From JAOABV01 sp039801465 (GTDB taxonomy: Bacteria > Hydrothermota > Tepidihabitantia > Tepidihabitantales > CAIPLT01), in contig JBDRUT010000006.1 of the NCBI GenBank assembly GCA_039801465.1, positions 33,518 to 97,517 of the forward strand: a stretch of DNA of 64,000 nt, in the 5' to 3' direction. Each line of letters opens with the position of its first letter. Position 1 is the first letter of the stretch. Below the pieces are notes generated by a model that searched no databases, had not been told where the DNA came from, and was given only the letters and a program-made list of their open reading frames with translations. Of this stretch, positions 1 to 9,000 are shown one piece after another. Position numbers and translations under genes: made by a program.

Positions 1-617
1 ACTATGATGTTCGATTTTAGTTTATTTGTATAAGTCCTAATTACTCCATAACTAACTGGCAAAATAAAAGATACGAGTAAAAGCACAAGATAAGTTACTT
101 TATGTTTTTTCTGGAATATCCAAAAAATTAAAAGATTAATCCAAACAACCCAAGCTGAAATACCATAAATACCAAATATCGATGCCATTTGGACTATTGG
201 AATATACGATGTTTGAGTATAGCCTAAAAATCCCCAGGGAAATCCAATCTCTGATTTTGTCCTTACAAATTCTAATACTGCCCAAACTAAAGGTGCAAAT
301 GGTAAACCTAAAAATTTCGTACTTACTGAAAAGACCGCAGTATAAAACCCCAAATAAACAAAAAGGACTGTGACCCCCAAATATAATAAAACTTTCGTTA
401 TCGGTTCTACAGGTACAATTAAAAAATATAACCACCAGAGATGAAAAAGAGCAAAGGCAGAACCAAAAATAAGTCCGTACCAGAATACTTTTTTATAGGG
501 ATAACGATATATTAACAGTAACAACGGAATCAAAGCAAAATAAGAAAGAAATCGGATGTTGAATGGAGCAAAAGCAAAACTCAAAACAAACGCTGAAATT
601 ATTAAAGCAACTGCCAT
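1..617 (-). CDS. lnt: Apolipoprotein N-acyltransferase (partial, C-terminus beyond window edge)
   Basis: Reading leftwards from an ATG at 617-615 gives about 205 residues without a stop up to base 1, so the gene is cut by the window edge. The protein opens with several hydrophobic membrane segments. It then shows the family signature around residues 120-155: WAVLEFVRTKSEIGFPWGFL, followed by a GYTQ and a QMASIFGIYG stretch. This is typical of the region where the membrane part of Lnt meets its nitrilase-like catalytic domain. Lnt adds the third acyl chain to lipoproteins in the inner membrane, so its presence implies an outer-membrane organism with mature lipoproteins. The catalytic Glu-Lys-Cys residues lie in the missing part. 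The ATG is the first one after an in-frame TGA. The gene follows a Gfo/Idh/MocA gene on the same strand, separated by a tandem repeat. Confidence 0.85.
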   Translation of the reverse strand, partial: MAVALIISAFVLSFAFAPFNIRFLSYFALIPLLLLIYRYPYKKVFWYGLIFGSAFALFHLWWLYFLIVPVEPITKVLLYLGVTVLFVYLGFYTAVFSVSTKFLGLPFAPLVWAVLEFVRTKSEIGFPWGFLGYTQTSYIPIVQMASIFGIYGISAWVVWINLLIFWIFQKKHKVTYLVLLLVSFILPVSYGVIRTYTNKLKSNII

Positions 618-640
618 TTTAGTCTCTCGTCAATCATTTG

Positions 641-738
641 GATTTAGCATAGATGCTATCGATTCTTACTGTATTGTCACTTCTTTTTGATTTAGTATTG
701 ATGCTATCGAATCTCGCTAAATTGTCACTTCTTTTTGA
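641..738. repeat. Tandem duplication, period 48 bp, of a gene end
   Basis: Two copies of about 50 bases (641-690 and 689-738) share gatttag, atgctatcga and attgtcacttctttttga. The right copy contains the last codons and stop of the oxidoreductase gene (stop at 717-719). The left copy is a diverged duplicate lying in the spacer before lnt. It is one of several junction duplications in this window. Confidence 0.85.
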
Positions 739-1727
739 AATTTGTAAGATTTGTAAAAAGCATCCGTAATCTGATTTATTATTAGACCATCATTACCCGT
801 AATTGTAGGTTTGGTTTTCTTCAAGACGCTTTCAACAAATAAATCGACCAGTAATTGATAGGCAATCTTCACATAATCTTTCTGTCCAGGGATATTAGTC
901 GGAGTAACATTAACTAAATGTCCGTGCATTTCACGGTGAATTTGGACCGGATTGAGCAAAGCTGCACCTTTACTACCAAAAAGATTAAAATAGGCAAAGT
1001 CTTTATCTTGTAACATACTAAATCCAACTTCAATTGTCAGAATTTGTTTTTCAAAGCGCAACAGAGCAAAAGCACTATCTTCAACTTGATTTGCTGGGTT
1101 TCTCTTATAACCTGTGCCGACAATGGAAATTGGTTTTTCTTGGGCAAGTAAATACATTGCAATGTCTAAAATTTGACTCCCAAGGGAAAGAAAAGCTCCA
1201 CCGCCAGCGCGCAGACGCTCACCCCACCATCCAGAAAACGACCATTCAGTTCGTCCTCTTAGCCAACCAGCCTTACTATAATATAAAGAACCAAGTTCAC
1301 CACCGTCAATAAAATTTTTAATTAACTGAACATCCGCCCGCAAACGGTGATTTAATGCAGGCATAAGAATACGTTTCTTTTTTTCTGCCATCCGCACCAT
1401 AGTTTTGGCTTCATTCGCACTAACTGCCATCGGGATTTCTACTAAAACATCTTTATCATATTCTAAGGCACCGATAGTCATTGGTGCGTGAAGATAATTT
1501 GGTGTCGCAATAATGACCGCATCAATTTCGGAATCAGCAATAAAGTCATTATAGCTTTGATAATGATGCTTAATATTATATCTTTCAGCTAAATAGTTTA
1601 ACTTTCTAACATCATTATCACAAATTGCGACAACTTCAGCAAATTTATTCTTTTTAAGTGCCGGTAAATAGACCAATTGGGTTTGGGCACCACAACCAAC
1701 AATACCAATGCCAATTTTATCTTTCAT
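717..1727 (-). CDS. Gfo/Idh/MocA-family NAD(P)-dependent oxidoreductase
   Basis: The 336-residue protein has the two-domain build of the family. An N-terminal Rossmann fold starts with IGIGIVGCGAQTQ at residues 5-17. The next part carries VIIATPNYLHAP and EIPMAVSANEA; the latter sits where the usual E-K-P motif occurs, with Ile replacing the common Lys. The C-terminal alpha/beta domain (from about residue 125) begins near ALNHRLRADVQ and contains GGAFLSLGSQILDIA, matching the family's conserved GGG...D.G.H.ID pattern with Gln instead of His. These enzymes usually oxidise or reduce sugars or sugar-nucleotide derivatives. The substrate cannot be told from sequence. Missing the usual Lys and His suggests altered or weak catalysis. 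It lies between purN and lnt on the same strand. Confidence 0.85.
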   Translation of the reverse strand: MKDKIGIGIVGCGAQTQLVYLPALKKNKFAEVVAICDNDVRKLNYLAERYNIKHHYQSYNDFIADSEIDAVIIATPNYLHAPMTIGALEYDKDVLVEIPMAVSANEAKTMVRMAEKKKRILMPALNHRLRADVQLIKNFIDGGELGSLYYSKAGWLRGRTEWSFSGWWGERLRAGGGAFLSLGSQILDIAMYLLAQEKPISIVGTGYKRNPANQVEDSAFALLRFEKQILTIEVGFSMLQDKDFAYFNLFGSKGAALLNPVQIHREMHGHLVNVTPTNIPGQKDYVKIAYQLLVDLFVESVLKKTKPTITGNDGLIINQITDAFYKSYKFQKEVTI

Positions 1728-1738
1728 TTTCCTTTTCC

Positions 1739-1870
1739 TTTCTTAATATAAACATATTCTATTTCTATATTGATACTTTTTTAACTTGAGTTTTTTAATA
1801 TGGAAATATTCAATATTGATAAATATTCTTTTTCCTTTCTTAATATGAAAATATTCAATATCTTTGAGCA
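1739..1870. repeat. Degenerate triple repeat in the purN-oxidoreductase spacer
   Basis: Read on the minus strand, three units of roughly 45-53 bases share the pattern attgaatatttccatattaa, and two of them go on with gaaaggaaaa. The last unit provides the ribosome-binding site of the oxidoreductase gene. The units look like successive duplications of the 5' leader, now diverged. Confidence 0.5.
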
Positions 1871-1876
1871 GTGAAG

Positions 1877-2497
1877 TCATTTTTTTATTTTCACACGATT
1901 ACCAACGATTTCTAATCTATTTTCGGCAAAAAGTCTAATTGCTTCAGGATAAGCAATGTGCTCTTGTTGTAATACTCGCTCTGCTAAAGTATGGACAGTG
2001 TCATCATCATCAACCGGAACAACTCTTTGTACAATTATTGGTCCGCCATCAACATCTTCAGTAACAAAATGCACCGTGCAACCAGAAAATTTAGCGCCGG
2101 AATCTAAGACGGCTTTATGCACATATTCGCCATACAGGCCTTTTGCCACGGGTAACAATGCAGGATGAATATTCATAATTCTCATCTTGTAATGATTAAC
2201 AAAAAAAGGCGTCAAAACTCTTAAAAATCCTGCCAGACAAACTAAATCAACTTTTCTTGCATCTAATTCTTTTATCAGTGCTTGTTCAAAAAGTTCTCGA
2301 TTAGGATAATCTTTGTGGTTAATAAAAATTGCCGGAATATTATGTTTTCTTGCTCGTTCTAAAGCATACGCTTCTTTTTTATTACTTATGACAACACTTA
2401 CTACTGCAGGAATTTCTTTTTTCTCCGATGCATCAATAATTGCTTGTAGGTTCGTGCCAGAGCCTGAAACTAAAACGCCAAGTTTTATTATTGCCAT
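1877..2497 (-). CDS. purN: Phosphoribosylglycinamide formyltransferase (GART)
   Basis: PurN transfers a formyl group from 10-formyltetrahydrofolate to GAR in the third step of purine synthesis. The 206-residue length is normal. Visible motifs are LVSGSGTNLQAI (residues 8-19, phosphate loop), the catalytic block MNIHPALLP near residue 107, and GCTVHFVTEDVDGGPIIVQ near residue 138, which holds the conserved His and Asp. No other purine genes are nearby. A promoter with TTGACA and TATGAT lies so close to the ATG that the transcript probably has no leader. The next gene on this strand is a Gfo/Idh/MocA oxidoreductase. Confidence 0.96.
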   Translation of the reverse strand: MAIIKLGVLVSGSGTNLQAIIDASEKKEIPAVVSVVISNKKEAYALERARKHNIPAIFINHKDYPNRELFEQALIKELDARKVDLVCLAGFLRVLTPFFVNHYKMRIMNIHPALLPVAKGLYGEYVHKAVLDSGAKFSGCTVHFVTEDVDGGPIIVQRVVPVDDDDTVHTLAERVLQQEHIAYPEAIRLFAENRLEIVGNRVKIKK

Positions 2498-2502
2498 AAT
2501 TA

Positions 2503-2530
2503 ATCATAAATAATTTATTAGAATTGTCAA
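2503..2530 (-). promoter_or_regulatory. Promoter of purN, probably leaderless
   Basis: On the minus strand TTGACA (2530-2525) is followed after 16 bases by TATGAT (2508-2503). Only five bases separate the -10 box from the purN ATG at 2497, so transcription should start at or next to the A of the start codon. No Shine-Dalgarno sequence would be included. Confidence 0.6.
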
Positions 2531-2688
2531 TTATCAATAATGAAACCAGAATTTTATTGGTATTCTTATTTCATATGCAAATATCCAAATAGACAACTTG
2601 TGGATTTTAAATTTTTTACTCATACTTTTTTATTAGATAATTGCATTTTATTTTATTAACTAAGTATTTAAATACCCGGCACGGTTGA

Positions 2689-2883
2689 GGGGGTAGCCCA
2701 CTATGTAAGAACATATCAATCAGCAAATTTGACAAGGAATTCATCTTTCCATTGGGCAAACGCATCCGTCCCAATTACATTGTCGAGCGTTTGGGAAACT
2801 CAGACATCACCGTACTATCCATTGACAATAGTGTATACGATATCGATATTATGTTTCATATCCCATTAGGGGTCTCTTCATAA
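2689..2883 (+). pseudogene. Unrecognised open-frame remnant without start codon
   Basis: An open frame of 64 codons ends in TAA at 2881-2883 and has no plausible start codon. Its composition is less AT-rich than the surroundings, and the translated text (for example FPLGKRIRPNYIVERLGNSD) looks protein-like. I do not recognise the family. It could be the tail of a lost gene or chance. Confidence 0.2.
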
Positions 2884-2959
2884 CTATTAGAAATTTTTTT
2901 AATGTCTATCTTATTCATCTTTCTTCGTTCTATTTTATTTATTTTTATTAATCATCAAC

Positions 2960-3214
2960 TTATTCTTTTTTTATAATTTGTATATTTACTGGTGCTGAGA
3001 CTTGGTATTTAGTCGCAAAGTCTTTTTCACTTTTTGAATGATTAATAGTATAGTATTGATGCACTTTTTGCGTATTTCTGAAATTATAGTCATTTTTGAG
3101 CGATTTCTGAATATCATTGAGGGGCAGAGTTAATAATTAGCGAAGTGTATTGTCTTTTATTTGTTCTTTTTCTGCTTGTATTCTTTTTTTGGCTTCATAG
3201 TCTTTAATTATTTT
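2960..3214 (-). pseudogene. Decayed gene remnant with one in-frame stop
   Basis: On the minus strand a frame reads KIIKDYEAKKRIQAEKEQIK, meets a TAA at 3139-3137, then continues in the same frame for about 55 residues, including NDIQKSLKNDYNFRNTQK and KYQVSAPVNIQIIKKE, and stops at 2960. There is no start codon. The helical, Lys/Glu-rich first part loosely resembles the linker of the truncated protease paralogue at 37134-38028, but this is weak. Confidence 0.28.
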
Positions 3215-3530
3215 TTACATTTACATTATATATATAATTTTTTAATATTTAATTATTTTATAATGCGACATTTGACGCCACTTTGTACGTCATTTGAAGT
3301 CCGATATGTGAATTTCATGGCTCTTAACAGAAAAGAACACTATCGATACAATTATATCAGTTAATCTGACATGAAATTGAGGAAATACTGATCATACCGA
3401 ATACAATCGCATACCTGATGCAGTCTTAATTATAAAATAGACTGTATCTATAGATAAAATCACTGAATAATCTATTTATCTTGGTCTTGACTCGGTTCTG
3501 TAATATCTTTTTAGCCCAATTAAAAAACAT

Positions 3531-3558
3531 TTGACATTTTCTTAATTTTCACTATAAT
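3531..3558 (+). promoter_or_regulatory. Consensus promoter of hppA, probably leaderless
   Basis: TTGACA at 3531-3536 and TATAAT at 3553-3558 are spaced by 16 bases, both perfect consensus. The hppA ATG at 3567 lies only eight bases after the -10 box, so the transcript should begin at or next to the start codon. Confidence 0.8.
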
Positions 3559-3566
3559 TGCACTCT

Positions 3567-5663
3567 ATGGAACTAATTTTTATTTTTGCACCGATTTCTG
3601 CAGTAATTGCTTTAATATCTGCATTAATATTGACTTTAAGAGTTTTAAGGCATGATGAAGGCACACCGGCAATGAAACAAGTTGCCAGTGCAGTTTTAGA
3701 AGGTGCTAATGCTTATCTAAAAAGACAATATCTTGGAGTATCCATTTATTTCTTGGTTGTATTCATTATCTTAATAATTCTCGCATTAAATAGAATGCTA
3801 TCCATTTTTGTGCCTTTTGCATTTTTAACTGGTGGATTCTTCTCTGGTCTTTCTGGATTTATTGGAATGTCAGTAGGTGTTCGTGCCAGCGCTCGAACTA
3901 CCAATGCGGCCAGAACCAGCCTTAATTCGGCATTACGAGTTGCATTTTCTTCAGGGATGGTAATGGGGTTGGTAGTTGTTGGATTAGGACTTCTTGATTT
4001 AAGTATTTGGTATTATGTGTTAAATCTTATTTATAAAAATCTGCCTTTGTTCGAGCGAATGGAAAAGATTACTTCAACTATGTTGGGATTTGGTATTGGT
4101 GCTAGTTCCCAGGCATTGTTTGCTCGTGTTGGCGGTGGAATCTTTACAAAAGCTGCTGATGTTGGTGCTGATTTAGTCGGGAAAGTTGAAGCAGGTATTC
4201 CTGAAGACGACCCACGCAATCCCGCAGTCATCGCAGATAATGTCGGAGACAATGTTGGTGATATTGCCGGTATGGGTGCTGACTTATACGAATCTTATGT
4301 TGGTTCAATTGTCGCAACAATGGCATTAGCGGTTTCCGCTGGCTTAGGAACAAAAGGAGTCTTAATGCCAATGGTGATTGCCGGTATCGGTATGTTATCA
4401 TCTTTGATTGGTAGTTTCTTAGTAAGAGCCGGTGAAAAGGCTGAACAAAAAGTTCTCTTAAAAGCTTTACGCAAAGGCATCTATTTCACCGCATTTTTAG
4501 TAGCACTTTTGGGATTTTTTATCGTCTATTTAATGTTGGGGAAAACCCAGATTAATGTTTACTGGTCAATTCTCTCTGGGCTTTTAGCCGGTATTATCAT
4601 TGGATTTTCAACTGAATATTTTACATCAGATAATTATCGTCCAACCCAAACAATCTCATTTGCAGCACAAGCATCACCAGCAACCGTTATCATTGAAGGA
4701 TTATCAGTCGGAATGCTTTCAACTGTAATACCAGTTGTAACAGTTGGTGTTGCGATTATCTGTAGTTATTATCTTGCCGGTGGTTTAAACAATCCTGGAC
4801 TTGGTTTATACGGTATTGGCATCTCTGCTGTTGGAATGCTTTCAACTCTTGGTATTACTTTAGCAACCGATGCTTATGGACCTGTTGCGGATAATGCTGG
4901 TGGCAACGCACAGATGACACATCAAGAACCAATTGTCCGTGAACGCACTGATGCTTTAGATGCGCTCGGAAATACAACTGCAGCAACGGGAAAAGGGTTT
5001 GCTATTGGTTCCGCAGCATTAACTGCTCTTGCATTAGTAGCCGCATACCGTGATGAAGTTCGTATTGCCAGTCACGGATTAAGAACGATTACTGCAACCT
5101 TACTAAATCCGCAAACAATTGCTGGATTATTTATTGGAGCAATGCTTCCATTTGGATTTTGCGCTTTGATTATGAAATCTATAGGCAGAACCGCGCAAAA
5201 AATTGTCGATGAAGTCCGTCGTCAATTTCGTGAAATTAAAGGACTGTTAGAAGGAACAGCCAAAGCCGATTATGCTCGTGCAGTTCATATTTGCACTGCA
5301 GCAGCACAAAAAGAAATGATTGTTCCCTCATTACTTGCTATTATTGCGCCAATTATTGTTGGTATATTACTTGGTATTGAAGCAGTTGCTGGCTTATTGA
5401 TTGGATCTTTAGTTTCTGGATTTGCCTTAGCAATAATGATGGCAAATTCTGGTGGTGCCTGGGATAATGCCAAAAAATTTATTGAAAAAGGCAACCTCGG
5501 CGGCAAGGGCTCAGCATGTCATAAAGCAGGCATTGTTGGCGACACCGTTGGTGACCCACTAAAAGACGCCGCTGGTCCCTCTTTGAATATCTTATTAAAA
5601 CTAATGTCCATGGTCTCAATCGTATTTTTAGGTTTAATCTTACGATTCTCAATTTTTAAATAA
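3567..5663 (+). CDS. hppA: Membrane-bound ion-translocating pyrophosphatase (K+-dependent, Na+-type signatures)
   Basis: The enzyme couples PPi hydrolysis to ion export across the cytoplasmic membrane. At about 698 residues with many membrane helices it has normal length. The catalytic loop DVGADLVGKVEAGIPEDD and NPAVIADNVGDNVGD, the second Asp-rich site ADNAGGNAQM and the C-terminal GDTVGDPLKDAAGPS are all present. GNTTAATGKG has Ala where K+-independent enzymes carry Lys, so it should need K+. GADLYESYVGS has Glu in the position seen in Na+-pumping enzymes such as that of Thermotoga maritima, whereas H+-pumps have it shifted. Na+ transport is therefore likely but inferred. I chose the ATG at 3567; an upstream TTG at 3558 overlaps the -10 box. 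It is monocistronic as far as I can see. Confidence 0.95.
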   Translation: MELIFIFAPISAVIALISALILTLRVLRHDEGTPAMKQVASAVLEGANAYLKRQYLGVSIYFLVVFIILIILALNRMLSIFVPFAFLTGGFFSGLSGFIGMSVGVRASARTTNAARTSLNSALRVAFSSGMVMGLVVVGLGLLDLSIWYYVLNLIYKNLPLFERMEKITSTMLGFGIGASSQALFARVGGGIFTKAADVGADLVGKVEAGIPEDDPRNPAVIADNVGDNVGDIAGMGADLYESYVGSIVATMALAVSAGLGTKGVLMPMVIAGIGMLSSLIGSFLVRAGEKAEQKVLLKALRKGIYFTAFLVALLGFFIVYLMLGKTQINVYWSILSGLLAGIIIGFSTEYFTSDNYRPTQTISFAAQASPATVIIEGLSVGMLSTVIPVVTVGVAIICSYYLAGGLNNPGLGLYGIGISAVGMLSTLGITLATDAYGPVADNAGGNAQMTHQEPIVRERTDALDALGNTTAATGKGFAIGSAALTALALVAAYRDEVRIASHGLRTITATLLNPQTIAGLFIGAMLPFGFCALIMKSIGRTAQKIVDEVRRQFREIKGLLEGTAKADYARAVHICTAAAQKEMIVPSLLAIIAPIIVGILLGIEAVAGLLIGSLVSGFALAIMMANSGGAWDNAKKFIEKGNLGGKGSACHKAGIVGDTVGDPLKDAAGPSLNILLKLMSMVSIVFLGLILRFSIFK

Positions 5664-6056
5664 AGCACACCAAATAAATTCGGTTTCGTGATTTATGCAA
5701 TACCCCTACCCTATTTTTCAGAAACAAAACACAAAGATTAAAAATTGTTCGTCTAACTCTTTGAACTGTAAAAAGATAATTTTGAGACACTCACAAAAAA
5801 AAGACTTGACATTTTGAGTTTCCTTTCTTATACTTTTATAGTGTGTGAAGAAAGATTTTGTAGTTATAATATTATAGTTTAAATAATTTTCTGGTAATTC
5901 CAAAAAAAATAATTAAATATAAAAATTTTATTGGGAAAGGAAAAAGTTAGAATTATGAAAAATTTAACAATAATGCTTTTAAATAAATCTTTGGCGCTTG
6001 GGTTATTAATAACTCAAGACAAAATAAAAAATTTTATAAGAAAAGGGGAGGGAATT
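5664..6056 (+). other. Spacer between hppA and secreted protein gene
   Basis: No terminator hairpin is obvious after hppA. The spacer holds a good promoter at 5806-5834 and an approximately 220-base leader. An in-frame ATG at 5955 upstream of the chosen start could give a longer N-terminus, but a signal peptide begins only at 6057. Confidence 0.6.
5806..5834 (+). promoter_or_regulatory. Promoter of the secreted Kelch/CARDB protein gene
   Basis: TTGACA at 5806-5811, then 17 bases, then TATACT at 5829-5834. The start codon at 6057 lies about 215 bases downstream, so the leader is long. Confidence 0.6.
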
Positions 6057-9000
6057 ATGCGTAAGAGCATCATTCTTTTATTGTTAGTTTTGAGTTATAT
6101 ATTTGCTCAAACAATGACTTTGAAAGAATCTTTTAGCGGACCGACATTTCCGCCTCCAGGTTGGACTGTTTATAATCTTGATGACAATTCTCCAACAATA
6201 CCTCCAAATGACCGTTCAGAATGGCAACAAGATGGTTATGGACCGCATACTCAACCAGGCTGTGCATTTTGCCGGAAAACTTATGCTGGTGGTGTAGGTG
6301 GAAATCCTCAAGTTCCTAATAATGACTGGTTAGTAACTCCGCGCGTACAGCCAGAACCTGGTGCTAACGTACTCGTTTTCTATTATCGCGGTTTTACTCG
6401 CAATCAAAAAGAGAGTCTTGAAGTTTGGGTTTCTACTTCAGGAAATACACCTGCGGCTTTTACTGATTCTGGATACCGGGTTGACGGATTTAGAATTGAA
6501 ACATGGGATTACACACGAAGAGAAGTTTCATTAGCAAGTTTTAATAACACTCCAATTTATATTGCATTCCGATACTGTGCAGATAATCCTAACCGTCACG
6601 GTGTATTTATTGATGATATTGGCGATACAACATCGGCTCCAGTTCCACCAATTCCCTTTGTTCGAATTGATGTTGGGGTTGAAGAGATTATCCGTCCTGA
6701 TACTTTAATTGCACCTGGCGAACTAACACCACAAGCAGTTATTAAAAATTACGGCTCGCGTGAGGTAAGTTTTTGGACACGATGTGTTATTCAAAGTTAT
6801 CCGTCAGGCAATACAATTTATCAGGAATCTACTTATATTGAATTACAATCCGGTGAAGCATATGGAATGCCTTTTCCATCACTTATATTATCTGGTGGAT
6901 TTTATTATATAAAATTCCGTACTTTAGCATTCGGCGACCTGAATCCGAGCAATGATGAAAAGACTCGTATTTTCCGAGTAATTCCCCCTGATTATAAAGA
7001 TGCCGCAGTTATCAATGTTATAAGTCCTACTTCAGAATTACAATATCAAAACTCATATTTACCTGCGGCATCATTTAGAAATTATAGTGGCTCTGCAGTC
7101 AATATTCCTGTAGAAATGAAAATTCTAAAAGATTTCGGCAACAATAATTGGCAAGAAGTATGGAAAGATACCGCAACTTCATCACTTCTCGAACCGTTAT
7201 CTAATTGGACTTTTGTTGCGAAGAACTGGATTGCAGATGTTGGTTTCTATAAAATTATTGCCTTAGCAAAATTACCCGGCGACCAGAATCCGAATAATGA
7301 CACTGATACTGCTGGTGCCCTATGTGCCCAAAAAGATGTCGGAACATTTGCTATTTTCAGTCCGGGCTCATTTATGGAACCAACTCAGGAAACGATACCA
7401 ATTGCTGGTGTAAAAAACCGCAGTTGGCAACAACAAACCTTTACTGCTACATTTGAAATTGGTAATGTCTATAGTCAAACGTTACCTGTAACCTTAGGCG
7501 GTGGCGATGACGATGTAATTTCATTCCCAAGTTGGATCGCACAACCAGGATATTATACAATCAAGTGTTCAACCTATTTAACCGGTGACCAAAGACGAGA
7601 CAATGATGTTAAACGGTCAACATTATTTGTTCCATATCGCGATGTCGCGCCAATTCAAATTGTTGCGCCGGCTGATACAATATCACCTGACCCATTTATA
7701 CCCCGAGTAATCATCAAAAACAATAGCAACTATTATATCACAACACCTGTTCAGATGATAATAAAAAATCCATTACAGCAAACTGTATATAATAAAACCA
7801 CATATGTTACAATTTTCAGTGATGGCGCATTGGCTATGGCATATTTTGATGAATGGGTAGATATTGTTAATATGGACCCTGGTTTATACAATGTTACAGT
7901 TACGACACTCTTCCCATATGACCTTGTGGCAAATAATAATACAATTTCCAAGAATTTTTATATAAAGAGCAAACGCCAAGATATTGCTATGGTTAGTATT
8001 GCCTCTCCTGGAGATAGTATTGGACCTAATTATCCGTTTATACCTAAAGTTGTTGTTCGTAATCAAGGTAATGTTACCTTGGGTAGTTTCTATGTTATTA
8101 CTGAAATTAGTTACGGAAAAACCCTTATCTGGGCAGATACTAGTCCAGTTTCTCCGCTCAGGCCAGGACAACAAGTTTATCTTACCTGTAAATCTTGTAG
8201 TTTACGCACACCAGGACTTTATTTTATCAACAGCCAAGCCGTTATTATTGATGATAATGACACAAATAACCAAATATCCAGAGACTTTAACGTTACTATT
8301 AATGAAAGACTCGATGTGGGGATTCATAGTCAAATTGGTATCATTGAACCAAAAAATACCCGACAACCTGGACTCCTACCAGTAATGGCAATGGTTCATA
8401 ATTACGGAAATACTCAAGCGAGTTTCCGAGTGTATATGAAAATTACCGGAGGTCAACTTATTACTCCCTATAATGAAATGGTAGAGGTTCAAGCACTTGA
8501 TGCAGGCAGTGATTTAATTGTAACTTTCCCTCATTTCAGGACCGACCCTGGATATAATGTTTATGCTGTCACTTGCTCAACCGCATTAGACGGCGAACTA
8601 CCCCAATATCTTGGGAACAATGTTAAACGGAACACATTTATCGTCTCACCGCAACAAACTTATGGCTGGAGTGTGCTCGATTATATTGATTATCCGGTCA
8701 AGGACGGAGGAGCATTAACTTATGTTGGTGGTGGAGCATATTCAGGTATTTATGCTTTAACTGGTAATAAAGCAAATTATTTTTATTACTATGACCTTGT
8801 AGAAAATCAATGGCATATGAAAGCACCATTCCCTGCTTATCGAATAAAGCCTGAAAAATATACCGTCGGTAAAGGTGCAGCACTATGTAATGACGGTGTA
8901 AATACCATTTATGCGGTCAGAGGTAATAAAACCAACGACTTTTACAAGTATGATATAAATAATAACAGTTGGACTCAACTCGAGTCAATTCCTCTTGGTG

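Larger units (their letters stand above)
2531..3530. other. Non-coding spacer between purN and hppA (about 1 kb)
   Basis: Very AT-rich except for a more GC-balanced patch at about 2675-2885. No intact gene is supported. It holds two possible gene remnants (2689-2883 plus strand; 2960-3214 minus strand) and is bounded by the divergent purN and hppA promoters. The open frame at 3161-3364 on the plus strand is low-complexity and I do not call it. Confidence 0.6.

Noticed and set aside
136..435. 99-codon minus-strand frame near the left edge
   Set aside because: It is a shadow of lnt: the frame giving the Lnt motifs is another one that runs off the window.
3161..3364. 67-codon open frame on the plus strand
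   Set aside because: Low-complexity Phe/Tyr/Ile text from AT-rich DNA, no ribosome-binding site, and it covers the minus-strand remnant.
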